From Bacteroidota bacterium (GTDB lineage: Bacteria > Bacteroidota > Bacteroidia > Chitinophagales > Saprospiraceae), in NCBI GenBank assembly GCA_963169325.1, contig CAUJEY010000147.1, forward strand, positions 1 to 58,385: a stretch of 58,385 nt of DNA, read 5' to 3'. The notes under the pieces are model-generated. The model was not told the origin of the DNA and searched no databases. It saw only the letters and a list, made by a program, of their open reading frames with translations. A program made the translations under genes and the position numbers. Of this stretch, positions 8,215 through 18,500 are shown one piece after another (position 1 is the first letter of the stretch; the number at the start of each line of letters is the position of its first letter).

Positions 8215-9969
8215 TCAGTGACCCGGGTTTTGCTTCAATATGTCGGCGCCCTGCAGGTCAATCTGCAACTGGGGAATGGGATAGTATTCATCCTGATTTT
8301 GGGTAAAAAAGGCGCCACCGAATGCAGTAGTCAGACGTGCACTTTCAAATTGAAAATAATCGTTGAGCACTGACGACGCGATGCCCCAGCGGACGAGATC
8401 GAAGAAACGGTGTCCCTCGCCGGAAAGCTCCAGTTTGCGTTCAAAACGAACGGCGTCAGTTGCTGCCGTTTTGTCCGTCCACGGCGCATTGTACAAACCG
8501 ATAACATAATTGGCGGCGTTGGAACCATCACTTCTTTTTACCCAACTATCGGGGTTGGCCGCCCGGGCGCGCACCCGGTTTACGTATTCACGGGCTTTGT
8601 CGAGCGAACCTGCTTCAATTTCACATTCAGCCGCCAGGAGCAGTACATCGGCAAATCGCAGGAGCGGTTGATTGATGGCCGTCCAGCCACGGGTCCAGGA
8701 CGAACCGTCGGTAAACGTATTCATAGTGGCTTTATAGAACACGAATTTTTTGGGCGAATAGGGGCCTCCATATTGCTGGTCGCGTATCCAGTTCTCGCCC
8801 GGGTGGTCAATCCAGTCGAGGTAAGGGATACCCCGGCGTCCGACGGAATGGTCGAGACGCGGATCGAGTGGGGCGCTATCCGGAGTGAAAGGTTGAGCGG
8901 AGGTAATTCCCCAGTCGTTTTTTACTTCATTTGCCGGGCTATTGTAGGAGCCGTCCAACAAGGGAAGTCCATTGGCATCTGTGCGGAAGGAGTTAACCAG
9001 ATCGAAGCTCGGTTGAAAGAAACCGCAACAACCGGCAGGCCCGTCGGAGCCTGTGTTGTAAGGGAAATTCAGCACGTTTTCGCCGTTGGCATTGCCGGTA
9101 CTGCCGGTATTGGCAGCCGTTTGTGCAGCAAAAACGGACTCAGCGTTGTTGTCGTTTTCTGCCTTGAAGAAGTCTGCATATTTTGGGACCAGGCTGTATT
9201 TCAGGCCGTTTGTCGTTTTACCGTTATTGATCACGTCGGTGAAAATGGGCAGCGCCTCCGCGTGTTTATTTTGGTACAGGAGCGTTTTAGCGAGAAAACT
9301 TTTGGCTGCCCACTTGTTTGCACGGCCCGCGTCAGATTGGGTTTCGGGCAAGTTATCCGCAGCAGCCTGAAAGTCCGCTTCAATTTTCGGATAAATATCC
9401 ACGTTGTTCGGTATGGCAACAGCCTGTTCAGCGGTCAGGGTTTCGTCAATATACGGAACCATGCCAAATACTTTTTTCAGTTCGAGGTAGTAAAATCCGC
9501 GAAGGAACCGGGCTTCGGCGCTTAGGCGGGTTTTGTCGGTTGCCGTTACAGAGGGGTCGGAAGTAGCACTGACGAGGCGCAACAACGTATTACAGCGCGC
9601 TATACCCTCGAAACAGATACGCCATTTTTGCGCCGGGACGTCGTTGTTTGGCAAGGTTTGGAACCGCTGAACAGGACTTAGCAGCGATTGATCGCCGGCA
9701 TCACTACCTTTATTGGCGTCGCCGCCAAGGATACTGCCATGCACCCAGTTGCCGAAGCCGGAATAAAACAACTGATCACGACCGGTCAGTATGCTGTAAC
9801 AACCAATCAGGAGCACTTCAAGCCCCTTTTTATTGGAAAGCAGTTCATCCGATAACTCCCCTTTCGGAATAATGTGTAAAAAGTCCTCTTTACAGGAGAT
9901 TGGGAAAAGTATCAGCGCTGCCGCCAAACTGATACTAATGATGGTGGTGATTCCAGAACATTTGTTCAT
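8215..9969 (-). CDS. SusD/RagB nutrient-binding lipoprotein (copy 2)
   Basis: A 584-residue outer-membrane lipoprotein of the SusD/RagB family, which sits as a lid on a SusC channel and binds glycan or peptide. I chose ATG 9969 over a TTG 24 nt upstream because it gives a compact signal peptide ending in a lipidation cysteine (LILFPISC). Family features are LSAEARFLRGFYYLELKKVFG near residue 150 and a C-terminal RFERKLELSGEGHRFFDLVR. It is a close paralogue of the SusD at 13723-15471: long stretches such as SFDLVNSFRTDANGLPLLDG are identical. It is separated from that copy by the ASPIC/UnbV gene and coupled to nagA. Confidence 0.93.
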   Translation of the reverse strand: MNKCSGITTIISISLAAALILFPISCKEDFLHIIPKGELSDELLSNKKGLEVLLIGCYSILTGRDQLFYSGFGNWVHGSILGGDANKGSDAGDQSLLSPVQRFQTLPNNDVPAQKWRICFEGIARCNTLLRLVSATSDPSVTATDKTRLSAEARFLRGFYYLELKKVFGMVPYIDETLTAEQAVAIPNNVDIYPKIEADFQAAADNLPETQSDAGRANKWAAKSFLAKTLLYQNKHAEALPIFTDVINNGKTTNGLKYSLVPKYADFFKAENDNNAESVFAAQTAANTGSTGNANGENVLNFPYNTGSDGPAGCCGFFQPSFDLVNSFRTDANGLPLLDGSYNSPANEVKNDWGITSAQPFTPDSAPLDPRLDHSVGRRGIPYLDWIDHPGENWIRDQQYGGPYSPKKFVFYKATMNTFTDGSSWTRGWTAINQPLLRFADVLLLAAECEIEAGSLDKAREYVNRVRARAANPDSWVKRSDGSNAANYVIGLYNAPWTDKTAATDAVRFERKLELSGEGHRFFDLVRWGIASSVLNDYFQFESARLTTAFGGAFFTQNQDEYYPIPQLQIDLQGADILKQNPGH

Positions 9970-10005
9970 TGCCGCTACAGATTTAGAGATCAAAAATGGT
10001 CTATA

Positions 10006-13000
10006 TTAGCGATACTCCGGGTTGTCTACTTTTCGGGTCGGTTTGTTTTGCTGATCCATCAAGGTAATTTCCCGGATATTGGCATCAAACGTCAGCGAGC
10101 GCGATTCCTGGGATAAAAATGTACTACCCCAATAAAACTCCCGTACTTGTTGTTGCCCGTTTCTGAAAGTGATACGGGCCTTTACCTCGCCGGGGGCCAG
10201 GCGAATAGTTTTTCCGGCGGGTAATTTCGGGGTAAAAACCAGGAGGGCCCCTGCGTTTTGTGTGGCTAATATTATGTCCTGGCCGCCGGCCTGGCTTACC
10301 CTGGTCAGCGCCCGGGCATCGTAAGGGACATAAAACCGACTGGTAGTCGGTTTTAAAGGTACAAACCGCCCCTTACCGGCATTTTTCAAAACCATCCCAT
10401 AAAATGCATCGGCGCGTCCCTGCATCAGTTCCATGCCGTAATCGTTGCCCACCATCAAAATATCCACCAGCCCGTCGCGGTCAAAATCATAAGGTAAAAG
10501 CCCATACAGCGGCGCTATTTGCGCTTCAATGGGTAGGGCGCTGATTTTAAATTTACCATTTCCCAGATTTTCCACATAACTGCTGCTCATCCAGTTTGTT
10601 TTCATGATCTGCGCGCCCTCCAGTTCTTTCGGTGAAAACACGTCCTGCACAGTCGCCTCGCCCAATGCGCCGTAGGTATTGAATTTCCGGCGGATCAGCG
10701 TCAGTTGCCGGATCATGTCGTCGCGGGTATGATAAAAATACTCCTTCCGGTTGCCCAGTGAATCCTGCCAATAGCAGGAAATAAATGGATCGTAGGCGCC
10801 ATTGCCGTCAAAGTCTTTGGCGTATATCCGGAGCGGTTCTTCGCTACTGCATTTAAAATAGGTGTTTTCCCCAAAGTTGCCGGCGATGTAGTCGATGTCG
10901 CCGTCGTTGTCGAAATCGGCGCCTGCGAGGCTGGTCCACCAACCTGTTTTGTCGCCGATCCCGGAATTTTTTGTGACATTAGTCAGGGTTTTACCGTCAT
11001 TTTGAAAAAAAGTGAGCGGCATCCATTCGCCGGCCAGGATCAGATCGGGATGGGTATCGTTGTTAAAATCTGTCCAGAGCGCATCGCTGATCAGGCCGAT
11101 ATAAGTGAGTTCCGGAAACATCTGCGCCGTCACATCCGTAAAAACCGGGTTGTCTTTTCCTTTGGAATCATTGCGCAGCAAAAAATTCCGGTCGGTCTTG
11201 GGGTAGTTCATCGGTAGTACCCGCCCGCCGACGAACAGGTCGAGATCGCCGTCACCGTCAAAGTCGGCGGCTTTTACACATTGGCCGCAGGCGGTTTCTG
11301 CAGGGAGCGCTTGTGACGCGATGGTGTAATTACCCCGACCGTCATTTACACACAAAACATCCTGATACAACACTGCGCCGGGGGGCTGCTGCGGACTGCC
11401 GCGTACGATGTAGAGATCGAGGTCGCCGTCATTATCGGCGTCGAAAAGCAGCGTTCCGAGTTCTTCTTCCAGTTTGTCGGGGTTTGTTTTGTAAGAAACG
11501 TTTTTCCGGGAGAATTTTCCATCCTGGGTTTGGACGAACCAGGCGCCGTTTTCCAGGGCACTGCCACCCAGGTAAATATCATCGAGTTGATCGCCGTTTA
11601 CATCGCCGACTGAGGCACTGGGCCCGTACTGGGTATATTTATGCGGCAGGGTAGGTTGATAATTGAAATCGACAAAGTCTGTATCGCGGTGGAAAAAATC
11701 CAGACCGAGTGCTTGCGCATTCATTTCTTCGAACCATGGCGCAAGCATTTCCTTACTCCGGGGTAAAAGCGACTGATCGTTATACCGCACCAGGAGCGTT
11801 TGATTGGCTGCAACATTCATCAGCAAAGATTCCCCTTCTGGCCCCCATCGCACCCGGACGGAATCTACCCGTGATACGTCGCCGAGCCCGAAATGAACGA
11901 TTCGTTCTGAAGTGGACAAATAGCCCCGGCCCGCTACCACCTGCGCAGCCTGGGCCACCCCATTAAAATACGCAACGACCTCGGTACCGAAAGCGTCAGG
12001 GTTTGCCGGTTTGCCTTTTATGCTGATTCGCAGATAGTTAGACTTCTGTTTACTATCGTTCAAGGTGTTTTTAAAGACAAATGCGGGGTCATTAATATTG
12101 TTGACCACCAGGTCCAGGTCGCCGTCATTATCGAGGTCGGCGGCAGCAGCTCCATTGGAGAACGCGGGGATTTTTATCCCCCAAGTATTGGAATAATCCG
12201 AAAAACGCAGGTTTCCGTCGTTTTTAAAGGCGAAGGCAGGCACCTTCACTTGGGGGATTATTTCCTGCAAATCCATAGAAGACATCAGGAAACTCACGGA
12301 GGCGAGGTAACTCCCGAAATCGTGATCCGTGACATCCCGGGGGAATCCGTTTGTAATAAAAATATCGCGGTTGCCGTCGTTGTCGAAGTCGGCAATGAGA
12401 GGCGCCCAGCTCCATTCGGTTTCCTGTACGCCGGCGAGAAAGGCAATGTCGCTGAATACCGGCAATCCCGTTTCCGGGCTGATGCCCCGGTTGAGTTGCA
12501 GGGTGTTGCGGGCGTACTGGTGCTCGTAACCGTAAGTTTTGTTATTGATATAGGTATTGTAGTTGTTTGGCCCCAGAAACAACTTTTTTCGTTTGTTGTA
12601 GTAGGGCATCATTTCCGTAGTGAACAAGTCTAATTTACCGTCATTGTTCACGTCGGCTGCATCACTGCCCATGGCAGAGGCTGCCTGGTGCTTGAATATA
12701 TCGGCTATACGGTTTGTAAACGTTCCGTCTGTGTTGTTTATATAAAGCAAGTCGTTGCTCACGTAGTCGTTGGCGACGTAGATATCCGGCCATCCGTCCT
12801 CATTAAAATCAGCAATGAGGGTGCTGTGACTGAAGCCGGTCAGTTTGATGCCGGCCTCCAGGGAAACATCGGTAAACACCGGGTGACCTGCCTGTTCGCT
12901 CCAGTCGTTGCGATAAAGCCGGTCGCGGTTTTGGGCGCTTCCATCAGTGATTTTAGGAACATACCGGTTCGGCGCTTTTACATCCATGACGTTCACGCCG

Positions 13001-13593
13001 ACGAACAGATCGAGATCGCCATCATTGTCGTAGTCGAAAAACTGGGCATGGGAAGCGTGTGTCGTATCGGCAATGCCATAAGATTCGGCCATTTCCGTGA
13101 AATGCGGAATACCGGTCTTGTCGTTTCCTGCATTGATAAACAGGAGGTTTTTTCTTTTTTCGGGGTCGTTTACAAAGGTATTACAAACGTAAATATCCGG
13201 TTTACCATCCAGGTTCAGGTCCAGGATATTGATCCCGGACGACCATTGCCCCGGCTTTTTTTGCACGCCGGCTATGGCGGTGATGTCTTCAAATTTTAAA
13301 TCGCCCCGGTTGAGATAAAGTTTGTTTTCCACCTGGTTTCCGGTGAAATAAATGTCCTGCAGGCCGTCGCCGTTAAAATCGCCGATGCCAACGCCGCCAC
13401 CGTTATAAATAAATTCAGCGTTTAGAATATTCAGGGAATCGGATTCGGTGATCCGGTTATTAAAAACGATCCCGGTTTGCCCGCTATCGAGCAGTTGGAA
13501 TAATTTCTCCTCCCTGTTGCAGCCTGCCAGCACAACTAAAAGGACTATTGCGCCGAGAAAAAATAGATAGGAAAAGGAAGTTTTTGGTTGCAC
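10006..13593 (-). CDS. ASPIC/UnbV and VCBS-repeat lipoprotein (CRTAC1-like)
   Basis: A very large (1195-residue) exported protein. There is no suitable ATG; GTG 13593 (or TTG 13602, 9 nt upstream) gives a signal peptide with a good lipobox, VVLAGC. Residues from about 65 to 520 contain FG-GAP/VCBS units with repeated DFNGDG, DYDNDGDLDLF and DLDNDGDLDL calcium-binding loops, suggesting a beta-propeller. About 530-610 is an ASPIC/UnbV domain (GTEVVAYFNG, AGRGYLSTSERIVHFGLG, VDSVRVRWGP). A second set of VCBS units follows (about 660-990) and then a C-terminal beta-rich region. Proteins of this type are often found beside SusC/SusD in Bacteroidota; their function is not established. Here it lies between two SusD paralogues, behind an intercistronic terminator. 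Confidence 0.9.
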   Translation of the reverse strand: MQPKTSFSYLFFLGAIVLLVVLAGCNREEKLFQLLDSGQTGIVFNNRITESDSLNILNAEFIYNGGGVGIGDFNGDGLQDIYFTGNQVENKLYLNRGDLKFEDITAIAGVQKKPGQWSSGINILDLNLDGKPDIYVCNTFVNDPEKRKNLLFINAGNDKTGIPHFTEMAESYGIADTTHASHAQFFDYDNDGDLDLFVGVNVMDVKAPNRYVPKITDGSAQNRDRLYRNDWSEQAGHPVFTDVSLEAGIKLTGFSHSTLIADFNEDGWPDIYVANDYVSNDLLYINNTDGTFTNRIADIFKHQAASAMGSDAADVNNDGKLDLFTTEMMPYYNKRKKLFLGPNNYNTYINNKTYGYEHQYARNTLQLNRGISPETGLPVFSDIAFLAGVQETEWSWAPLIADFDNDGNRDIFITNGFPRDVTDHDFGSYLASVSFLMSSMDLQEIIPQVKVPAFAFKNDGNLRFSDYSNTWGIKIPAFSNGAAAADLDNDGDLDLVVNNINDPAFVFKNTLNDSKQKSNYLRISIKGKPANPDAFGTEVVAYFNGVAQAAQVVAGRGYLSTSERIVHFGLGDVSRVDSVRVRWGPEGESLLMNVAANQTLLVRYNDQSLLPRSKEMLAPWFEEMNAQALGLDFFHRDTDFVDFNYQPTLPHKYTQYGPSASVGDVNGDQLDDIYLGGSALENGAWFVQTQDGKFSRKNVSYKTNPDKLEEELGTLLFDADNDGDLDLYIVRGSPQQPPGAVLYQDVLCVNDGRGNYTIASQALPAETACGQCVKAADFDGDGDLDLFVGGRVLPMNYPKTDRNFLLRNDSKGKDNPVFTDVTAQMFPELTYIGLISDALWTDFNNDTHPDLILAGEWMPLTFFQNDGKTLTNVTKNSGIGDKTGWWTSLAGADFDNDGDIDYIAGNFGENTYFKCSSEEPLRIYAKDFDGNGAYDPFISCYWQDSLGNRKEYFYHTRDDMIRQLTLIRRKFNTYGALGEATVQDVFSPKELEGAQIMKTNWMSSSYVENLGNGKFKISALPIEAQIAPLYGLLPYDFDRDGLVDILMVGNDYGMELMQGRADAFYGMVLKNAGKGRFVPLKPTTSRFYVPYDARALTRVSQAGGQDIILATQNAGALLVFTPKLPAGKTIRLAPGEVKARITFRNGQQQVREFYWGSTFLSQESRSLTFDANIREITLMDQQNKPTRKVDNPEYR

Positions 13594-13602
13594 ACGTTCC
13601 AA

Positions 13603-13680
13603 AAATAAGGGCGGGCAAAAGATTTTTTCAGTGCATTAAAGCAGCTATTGTATGATGCTGAAAAATTCTTAAGCCCGCCC
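13603..13680 (-). terminator. intercistronic terminator/attenuator between susD copy 1 and ASPIC gene
   Basis: On the minus strand GGGCGGGC (13680-13673) pairs perfectly with GCCCGCCC (13616-13609). A second, inner stem pairs GAATTTTTCAG with CTGAAAAAATC (one mismatch). The outer stem is followed at once by TTATTTTT, the form of a rho-independent terminator. It ends 10-15 nt before the start of the ASPIC/UnbV gene. Partial readthrough would leave SusC-SusD1 abundant and the four downstream genes less expressed. Confidence 0.72.
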
Positions 13681-13722
13681 AAAAATGATACTATAAACTA
13701 AACCAAATTATATGAAGTCAAA

Positions 13723-15471
13723 TTAATATCCCGGGTTTTGCTTCAGTACGTCGGCGCCTTGAATATCGATCTGCGACTGCGGGATCGGATATACTTCTTT
13801 ACCCGGTCCGAACGTAGCGCCGCCTAAAGCGGTAATCAAACGAGCGCCTTCAAACTGCAGGTAGGCATTGAGTGTCGTTGAGGCAATACCCCAGCGGTTC
13901 AGGTCGTAGAACCGGTGTCCTTCGGCGGAGAGTTCCAGTTTGCGCTCGAAGCGCACGGCGGTGTGAGCAACGGCTTTATCCGTCCATGGCGTGTTGTACA
14001 AACCGATCACATAATTGGCCGCGTTGGAGCCGTCTGCACGCTTCACCCAGCTGGCCGGGTTCGCTGCACGGGCGCGTACCTGGTTGACATAGCCGCGGGC
14101 TGTTTCGAGCGAACCGGCTTCGATTTCACATTCTGCAGCCATCAGCAGCACATCGGAAAAGCGCATGAGCGGCTGGTTGATAGCCGTCCAGCCGCGCGTC
14201 CAGGAGGAACCGTCGGTGAGCGTGTTTTGGGTGGCTTTGTAGAAAACGAATTTTTTCGGCGAATACGGCCCGGCATAAGATTGGTCGCGAATCCAGTTAT
14301 CGCCCGGGTGATCGATCCAGTCGAGATACGGAATGCCGCGACGGCCGACGGAGTGGTCGAGGCGTGGGTCAACCGGGCCGGCATCGGGGGTAAATGCATC
14401 ACCGGATTTCACGCCCCAGTCATTCTTTACTTCATTGGCGCCCGAATTGTAGGAGCCGTCCAGCAGCGGGAGTCCGTTTGCGTCGGTGCGGAATGAATTG
14501 ACGAGGTCGAAACTGGGCTGGAAGAATCCGCAGCAACCGGCAGGCCCGTCGGAGCCCGAGTTGTAGGGGAAGTTCAGCACATGTTCGCCGTTGGCGTTGC
14601 CTGTGCTACCTGTGTTGACCGCCGTTTGTGCAGCAAAAATAGATTCCGAATTGTTTTCATTTTCTGCTTTGAAGAAGTCGGCATAATTCGGAACCAGGGC
14701 GTATTTCAATCCATTGGATGTTTGACCGTTTGTAATCACATCGGTAAAAATCGGCAGGGCTTGTGCATGTTTATTCTGAAACAGGAGCGTTTTGGCTAAA
14801 AACGCTTTTGCGGCCCAACTGTTGGCGCGCCCCACAGCCGATTGTGCTCCGGGTAGATTATCAGCAGCATATTGGAAATCCGCTTCGATTTTTGGATAAA
14901 TATCCACGTTGTTCGGCACGCTGATGGCCTGCTCAGAAGTCATTGTTTCGTCCACATAAGGCACATTACCAAACGCTTTCTTGAGTTCCAGATAGTAGAA
15001 CCCACGCAGGAAGCGGGCTTCTGCACTCAGGCGGGTTTTGTCTGCTGCGGTTACTGTGGCATCGGTAGTTGAGCCGACGAGTCGCAACAGAGTGTTACAG
15101 CGCGCCACACCTTCGAAGGAGATACGCCATTTTTGTGCAGGCAAATCGTTGTTCGGAAGCGTTTCGAAACGTTGTACCGGATTGACTACGGCTTGGTCGC
15201 CACCATTGGTGCCTTTATTGGCTTCGCCACCCAGAATACTACCATGTACCCAGTTGCCGAAACCGGAATAGAAGGATGCATCACGGCCGGTGAGGACGCC
15301 ATAGCAGCCTATAAGGAGACCATCCAGGCCTTTCTTGCTGCTCAATACTTCCTCCGTCAACGATGCAGTTGGCGTGATTTCGAGGAAACTATCTTTGCAG
15401 GCGCTAAAGAGTAAGTTTATTGCCAACGCGACAGATGCCGCAAGCAATAATTTATTCGTGAATTTTTTCAT
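13723..15471 (-). CDS. SusD/RagB nutrient-binding lipoprotein (copy 1)
   Basis: A 582-residue SusD-family lipoprotein. The signal peptide ends with LLFSAC and the mature protein starts with the lipid-bearing cysteine followed by KDSFLEITPT, a typical SusD opening. TPR-like helical segments include RLSAEARFLRGFYYLELKK, and the C-terminal RFERKLELSAEGHRFYDLNR is standard for RagB/SusD. It follows SusC by 97 nt and is presumably the main partner of that channel. The second SusD in this operon is closely similar over the whole length, including a GPAGCCGFFQPSFDLV segment with adjacent cysteines, so one arose from the other by duplication. The ligand is unknown. Confidence 0.94.
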   Translation of the reverse strand: MKKFTNKLLLAASVALAINLLFSACKDSFLEITPTASLTEEVLSSKKGLDGLLIGCYGVLTGRDASFYSGFGNWVHGSILGGEANKGTNGGDQAVVNPVQRFETLPNNDLPAQKWRISFEGVARCNTLLRLVGSTTDATVTAADKTRLSAEARFLRGFYYLELKKAFGNVPYVDETMTSEQAISVPNNVDIYPKIEADFQYAADNLPGAQSAVGRANSWAAKAFLAKTLLFQNKHAQALPIFTDVITNGQTSNGLKYALVPNYADFFKAENENNSESIFAAQTAVNTGSTGNANGEHVLNFPYNSGSDGPAGCCGFFQPSFDLVNSFRTDANGLPLLDGSYNSGANEVKNDWGVKSGDAFTPDAGPVDPRLDHSVGRRGIPYLDWIDHPGDNWIRDQSYAGPYSPKKFVFYKATQNTLTDGSSWTRGWTAINQPLMRFSDVLLMAAECEIEAGSLETARGYVNQVRARAANPASWVKRADGSNAANYVIGLYNTPWTDKAVAHTAVRFERKLELSAEGHRFYDLNRWGIASTTLNAYLQFEGARLITALGGATFGPGKEVYPIPQSQIDIQGADVLKQNPGY

Positions 15472-15568
15472 TTTTCTTAGTTTTAGAAATTGATGTTGAT
15501 AAAAGGCGGAGCAGTTTTTTCAATCAATATCTACTCCTTTTCAGTTTAACCTTCCGGTTTTGAATCGA

Positions 15569-18500
15569 TTAGAAGGTTACGCCGACGCCGACCATTATGC
15601 TGCGCGTCACCGGGTAGTTGCCTACGTCGATACCGAAGTTGGTATCAGCGGCGCCACCTACGCCCGGATCAAGGCCTTTATACCCCGAAATGGTGAGGAG
15701 GTTGTTGGTACCTACAAACACACGGGCGCGCTGCAATTTCAGCCGGTTCAACATGTTGCCGGACAGATTATATCCAAGCGTCAGGTTTTGCAAACGCAGA
15801 TAAGAACCGTCTTCAACATACCAGGAATTCGGTTGCGTGTTGGTGCTGAAGTTGGATACGTCTTCGAAAATCGGGTTCTCAGAGCCGGTATTCGAGGTGG
15901 ACCAAGAGTCTTTCACCCGCGCGCCGATGGCAGCACCTTTAAAGGAAGGATAGAAGTCGGTAAACCACTTGGCGAGGTGGAAAATTTTATTTCCGATGGA
16001 AGTGTACAGGTAGGCCTCCACATCAAATTGGCCAACTGTAACTTTCAGATTCATACCGCCGGTAAATTTCGGCACCGGGCTGCCCAGGTAAGTACGGTCG
16101 GCAGCGTCAATTTTGCCGTCGGGTACGCCGGTCAGGTTGCCATTGTCGTCGAGACCGTTCAGGTCGGCATAACGGAAACGGCCGGGGCCGGCGCCATCTT
16201 GGTCGGGTGCGGCATCCACTTCCGCCTGATTTTGGAATAAGCCGACCACCTGATAGCCGTAGAAGGAAGAAATGGAATAACCGACCTGGTTGCGCACCAT
16301 AGTGCCGGCCAAGCGGTTGCTGGCTGGGCTGACGTCAAAATAGTCCAGGCTTTCGTCCACTTTGGTGATTTCATTGTTCAGGATGGAGCCGGTGAGGGTC
16401 ACTTCATAGCCAACCCGTCCTGCTATTTTTCCTTTGTTTATCAGTTGGAGGTCAATACCTTTATTAACCATCGAAGCCACGTTTTGATAAGGCTGAGCGG
16501 CGAAACCACCCAATACATTCGCCTGAGGCGGATTAAAAAGCAGTTCATCTGTGTTTTTTTGCCACAGATCAAGGATTACGTCCAATCGACCCTGAAACAG
16601 CAATGCTTCGAAGCCTACGTTGCTGGTTGTGCTGACCTCCCATTTAGCGTTCGGGTTACCCACCTGGCTTTGGTAGAAGCCTTCGTCTACGTTGCCGTTT
16701 GAGCCGGCAATGTCATAAGCGGCATTGCCAAGACTCGCGGCGAAGAGACTGAACTGGTTGGTCGGGTTCACCTGGTCATTACCCATCTGTCCCCATCCGG
16801 CGCGAACTTTGAAATCGTCAAGCCAGGAAACACCCCGCATAAAATCTTCACCGCTGACACGCCAGGCTGCTGATACGCCCGGGAATACGCCGAAACGGTT
16901 ATCGGGACCGAAACGAGACGAGCCGTCGCGTCGTAATACACCGGTTACATAGTATTTGTCGTGCAAGGAATAGTGGGCGCGACCGAAGTAGGAAGAATAA
17001 GTCCAGGGAGTAGCATTAAAGCTATTGACCACCCTGTTTGAAACGGTGCTGAGGGTAATATAGTCCGGATTGGTGGAGAACGGACTAAGGCCGGAGCCGG
17101 CAATGTTGCGGAATATACCGCCTTTAAGTGCCTCTTGTCCTAACAGCAATTCCAGTTTTTGAACGCCGAACTGTTTTTTGAACTGAAGCGTATTGGTGAA
17201 TACCCAGGAGAAATCGGTGCCGGAAAACTCATTGTAACCAAAGGCGGCGTTGTTTTCCGCGTTTTCATAACTCACCCGGGTGAAGCCGTAACCGTAGAAG
17301 TTGCCATAGTTGCCACCTACACTGGTTTTAAAACTCAGGCCTTCGAGAATGTCAACTTCGGCGTAAACATTGCCAAAGCCGCCGGTTCCGAATGCACTGT
17401 TATCTTTTACGCCATCGCGTTCGGCACGTGGATTGCGCGGGTTGTTAAAACCTTGCGCTGCCGTACCGGCATAACCACCGAACTCGTCATAAACGGGAAT
17501 GATCGACGGCATACGGAATGCGCCCAGGATACTGTTTTCATCCTGCGGAACGTTCGCACCATTGCCACCGCCCGATTGGCCGAGCACCTGGCGATAGGTA
17601 AACTGCATGTTTTGGCCGATACGCACACGTTTGCCGAGGTCAAACTCCGTATTGGCACGGAAGGTATGCCGCCGGAAATCGTTGTAGAGCAAGATACCGG
17701 ATTGTGCCTGTAGGCTCATCCCGAGGTAATACCGGGCGTGCTCGGAAGCGCCGGTGAAGCCGAGATTGTGCCGGGTCATCGGCGCCGTGCGAGTGATGGC
17801 GTCGTACCAGTCCGTGCCCGCCTTATTGGCGCGTACCACCTGATAAATGTTGCCGTTATCCGGATTCACGTTGTATTTGTCTTTTTCCGCATTCAAGTCA
17901 ACCTGGCTGGCGGTAAGCCCTGCTTGCCCTCCAACATTGATAAAGTCGGGTAAAGTAGGCCGGTCGCCGGAGCCGTATTGTGGGTGGGTTGGCGTAAGCC
18001 CGGCGTTTTTGAGTGCAGTCCAGGTCCAGTCTGCCTGCTCCTGGGGGTTTAGAATTTCCTGGCCCGTGCCCGGGTCGGTCCAGCCGACAAGTGCATCATA
18101 GCTCACCTGAAGTTTCTGTGGCTTCTTCGATCCCTTTTTTGTAGTGACCACGATTACACCGCTGGCAGCGCGAGCGCCGTAGATGGATGCCGAAGAGGCA
18201 TCTTTCATTACAGTGGTATTTTCGATGTCATCGGGAGAGAGAAAATTGATATTTTGTGTAGGCACACCGTCTACGACATAAAGCGGCGAGTTGCCGCCAA
18301 AAGAGCCGAATCCGCGGATACGCACCTGACTGTCGGTGCCGGGCTGTCCGTTAGTAATAACGGTAAGGCCACTGACGCGTCCTTGCAGTTGTTGTTCAAC
18401 GTTACCCGATGGAACGGCCCGCAGGTCGCGGGTTTTGACGGTGGCTACGGCACTGGTGGTTTGTCGCCGTGTTTCGACGGTGTAACCGGTAACGACTACT

